Shown here: positions 63,014 through 64,000 of the stretch, one piece after another
Layout: every line of letters begins with the position of its first letter
Numbering within the stretch: position 1 is the first letter of the stretch
Assembly (NCBI RefSeq): GCF_007679035.1
Contig: NZ_VEFR01000001.1
Location: 1,321,925-1,385,924, forward strand
Reading direction: 5' to 3'
Source: Agrococcus jejuensis
GTDB lineage: Bacteria > Actinomycetota > Actinomycetes > Actinomycetales > Microbacteriaceae
DNA length: 64,000 nucleotides
The notes under the pieces: generated by a model
Told to the model about the DNA's origin: nothing
Databases searched by the model: none
What the model saw: the letters and a program-made list of their open reading frames with translations, nothing else
Position numbers and translations under genes: made by a program

Positions 63014-63669
63014 CCGAGTCCATCGCGACCATCGTCGACCACACGCTGCTGAAGCCCGAGGCCACGGCGGCCGACGTCGCCGCCACGATCGCCGAGGCGG
63101 CGGAGCTCGGCGCCTACAGCGTCTGCCTGTCGCCGAACGTGCTGCCGGTCGAGGTGCCCGAGGGCCTCAAGACCGCCGTCGTCGTCGGCTTCCCCAGCGG
63201 CCGCCACCACTCGGAGGTCAAGGCCGCCGAGGCGCGCCTCGCGGCGTCGCAGGGCGCCGACGAGCTCGACATGGTCATCGACGTGGGCGCCGCGATCGAC
63301 GGCCGCTACGACGCCGTCGAGGCCGACGTCCGTGCCGTGCGCGAGGCGGCGCCCGACGTCGTGCTCAAGGTCATCATCGAGTCGGCGGCGCTGACCGACG
63401 ACCAGATCGTCGCCGTCTGCAAGGGAGCCGAGGCCGCGGGCGCCGACTTCGTGAAGACGTCGACGGGCTTCCACCCGGCAGGCGGCGCGAGCGAGCACGC
63501 CGTCGCGCTCATGCGGTCCACGGTGGGCGATCGCCTCGGCGTCAAGGCGTCGGGCGGCATCCGCACGCGCGAGGCCGCCGACGCCATGGTCCGCGCCGGC
63601 GCGTCGCGGCTCGGCCTGTCGTCGACGCGCGCCATCGTCGAGGGCGCGCCCTCGTCGAGCGACTACTGA
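63010..63669 (+). CDS. deoC: Deoxyribose-phosphate aldolase
   Basis: This 219-aa class I aldolase splits 2-deoxyribose 5-phosphate into glyceraldehyde 3-phosphate and acetaldehyde. The Schiff-base lysine is K149 in [18 protein letters not shown] and KASGGIRT (with K179) are also conserved. The [12 protein letters not shown] opening is typical. The ATG overlaps the ribF stop by 4 nt. Nucleoside salvage and flavin synthesis are not directly linked, so co-transcription here is probably incidental. Confidence 0.95.
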   Translation: MTESIATIVDHTLLKPEATAADVAATIAEAAELGAYSVCLSPNVLPVEVPEGLKTAVVVGFPSGRHHSEVKAAEARLAASQGADELDMVIDVGAAIDGRYDAVEADVRAVREAAPDVVLKVIIESAALTDDQIVAVCKGAEAAGADFVKTSTGFHPAGGASEHAVALMRSTVGDRLGVKASGGIRTREAADAMVRAGASRLGLSSTRAIVEGAPSSSDY

Positions 63670-63679
63670 GCGACGCGGG

Positions 63680-64000
63680 TCAGCACGTCTCGAGCAGGCG
63701 CCGGTACCAGCGGATGCCGCGCTCGAACGCCTCCACGGGGATGCGCTCGTCGCGCGCGTGCAGGCACGCGCGCAGGTCGCTCGTGAGCAGGAACGGCGTG
63801 AAGCGGTAGACGCGGTCGGTCACGCGGTACGCGTGCCTGCCGTCGGAGCCGCCGAGCATGACGTAGGGCGAGACGACGGCCTCGGGATGCTCCGCGGCGG
63901 TCGCGGCCTCGATCGCCTCCCAGCCACGGCCGTCGGTCGGCGACGTCGGCGACGCCTCGTGCCCGCGCACGACCTCGATCGACACGCGGTCGTCGCGGAT
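63680..64000 (-). CDS. M20-family peptidase, C-terminal part
   Basis: This is the last ~107 residues of a zinc peptidase whose start lies beyond the window. VVSPYVMLGGSDGRHAYRV includes the conserved GG(T/S)D-x-RH element with the metal-binding His, and VYRFTPFLL with a final helix (ERGIRWYRRLL) matches the carboxypeptidase S/M20 dipeptidase group. It is convergent to deoC across 10 nt. Confidence 0.82.
   Translation of the reverse strand: MRDDRVSIEVVRGHEASPTSPTDGRGWEAIEAATAAEHPEAVVSPYVMLGGSDGRHAYRVTDRVYRFTPFLLTSDLRACLHARDERIPVEAFERGIRWYRRLLETC

Overview
The window is a very GC-rich chromosomal segment of an actinobacterium. Third codon positions are almost always G or C, most operon genes overlap as ATGA or GTGA, and GTG starts are common. 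Gene order (prmC-sua5-tagO/wecA-atpI-atpBEFHAGDC, nusA-ylxR-infB-rbfA, dxr-M50 protease-ispG) and protein types such as DUF4192 and the kinase/Ig-like/MoxR/DUF58/transglutaminase cluster fit Microbacteriaceae. The genus cannot be fixed from sequence reading alone. No rRNA, tRNA, CRISPR array, insertion sequence or prophage was seen.

Layout. 1-2.8 kb: end of prmC, threonylcarbamoyl-AMP synthase and the first enzyme of polyprenyl-linked glycan synthesis. 2.3-9.7 kb: a complete F1Fo ATP synthase operon, with yaaA coupled behind it. 10.5-16.1 kb: an aldo/keto reductase, a DUF4192 protein, and a leftward Lrp-type regulator / class III aminotransferase / gamma-glutamyltransferase-like operon. 16.3-31.2 kb: a co-directional surface/signalling cluster with a PP2C phosphatase, a transmembrane Ser/Thr kinase, a 1,910-residue Ig-like/FN3 surface protein, a MoxR ATPase, DUF58, a catalytically dead-looking transglutaminase-like membrane protein and an EccC/FtsK-like double ATPase. 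It resembles the bifidobacterial 'PFNA' cluster. 31.2-34.2 kb: an amine oxidase and gabT, divergent from osmC. 34.2-40.1 kb: dxr, M50 protease and ispG, interrupted by two leftward genes and three arrays of an unusual 14-bp repeat. 40-46.6 kb: an MFS transporter and a second MoxR/DUF58/VWA/VWA/TPR-like cluster. 46.6-55.3 kb: proS, a cyclophilin lipoprotein, nusA-ylxR-infB-rbfA and an RNB exonuclease. 55.4-64 kb: mutY, a DUF418 protein, a P-loop kinase, an alpha/beta hydrolase, panE, truB, two small membrane proteins, ribF, deoC and the 3' end of an M20 peptidase.

Three features stand out. First, three repeat arrays (35356-35491, 37633-37707, 38704-38860) use one 14-bp unit at about 20-bp spacing. 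Each array is a run of same-direction copies closed by a single inverted copy, and the inverted 'cap' always faces a leftward gene set inside the dxr/M50/ispG neighbourhood. Second, the PFNA-like cluster combines a pseudo-transglutaminase (all three expected triad positions substituted) with a surface protein whose last ~275 codons use clearly different codons. Third, at least sixteen genes have a TANNNT -10 element only 6-9 nt before the start codon. This implies widespread leaderless transcription and corrects several start sites.
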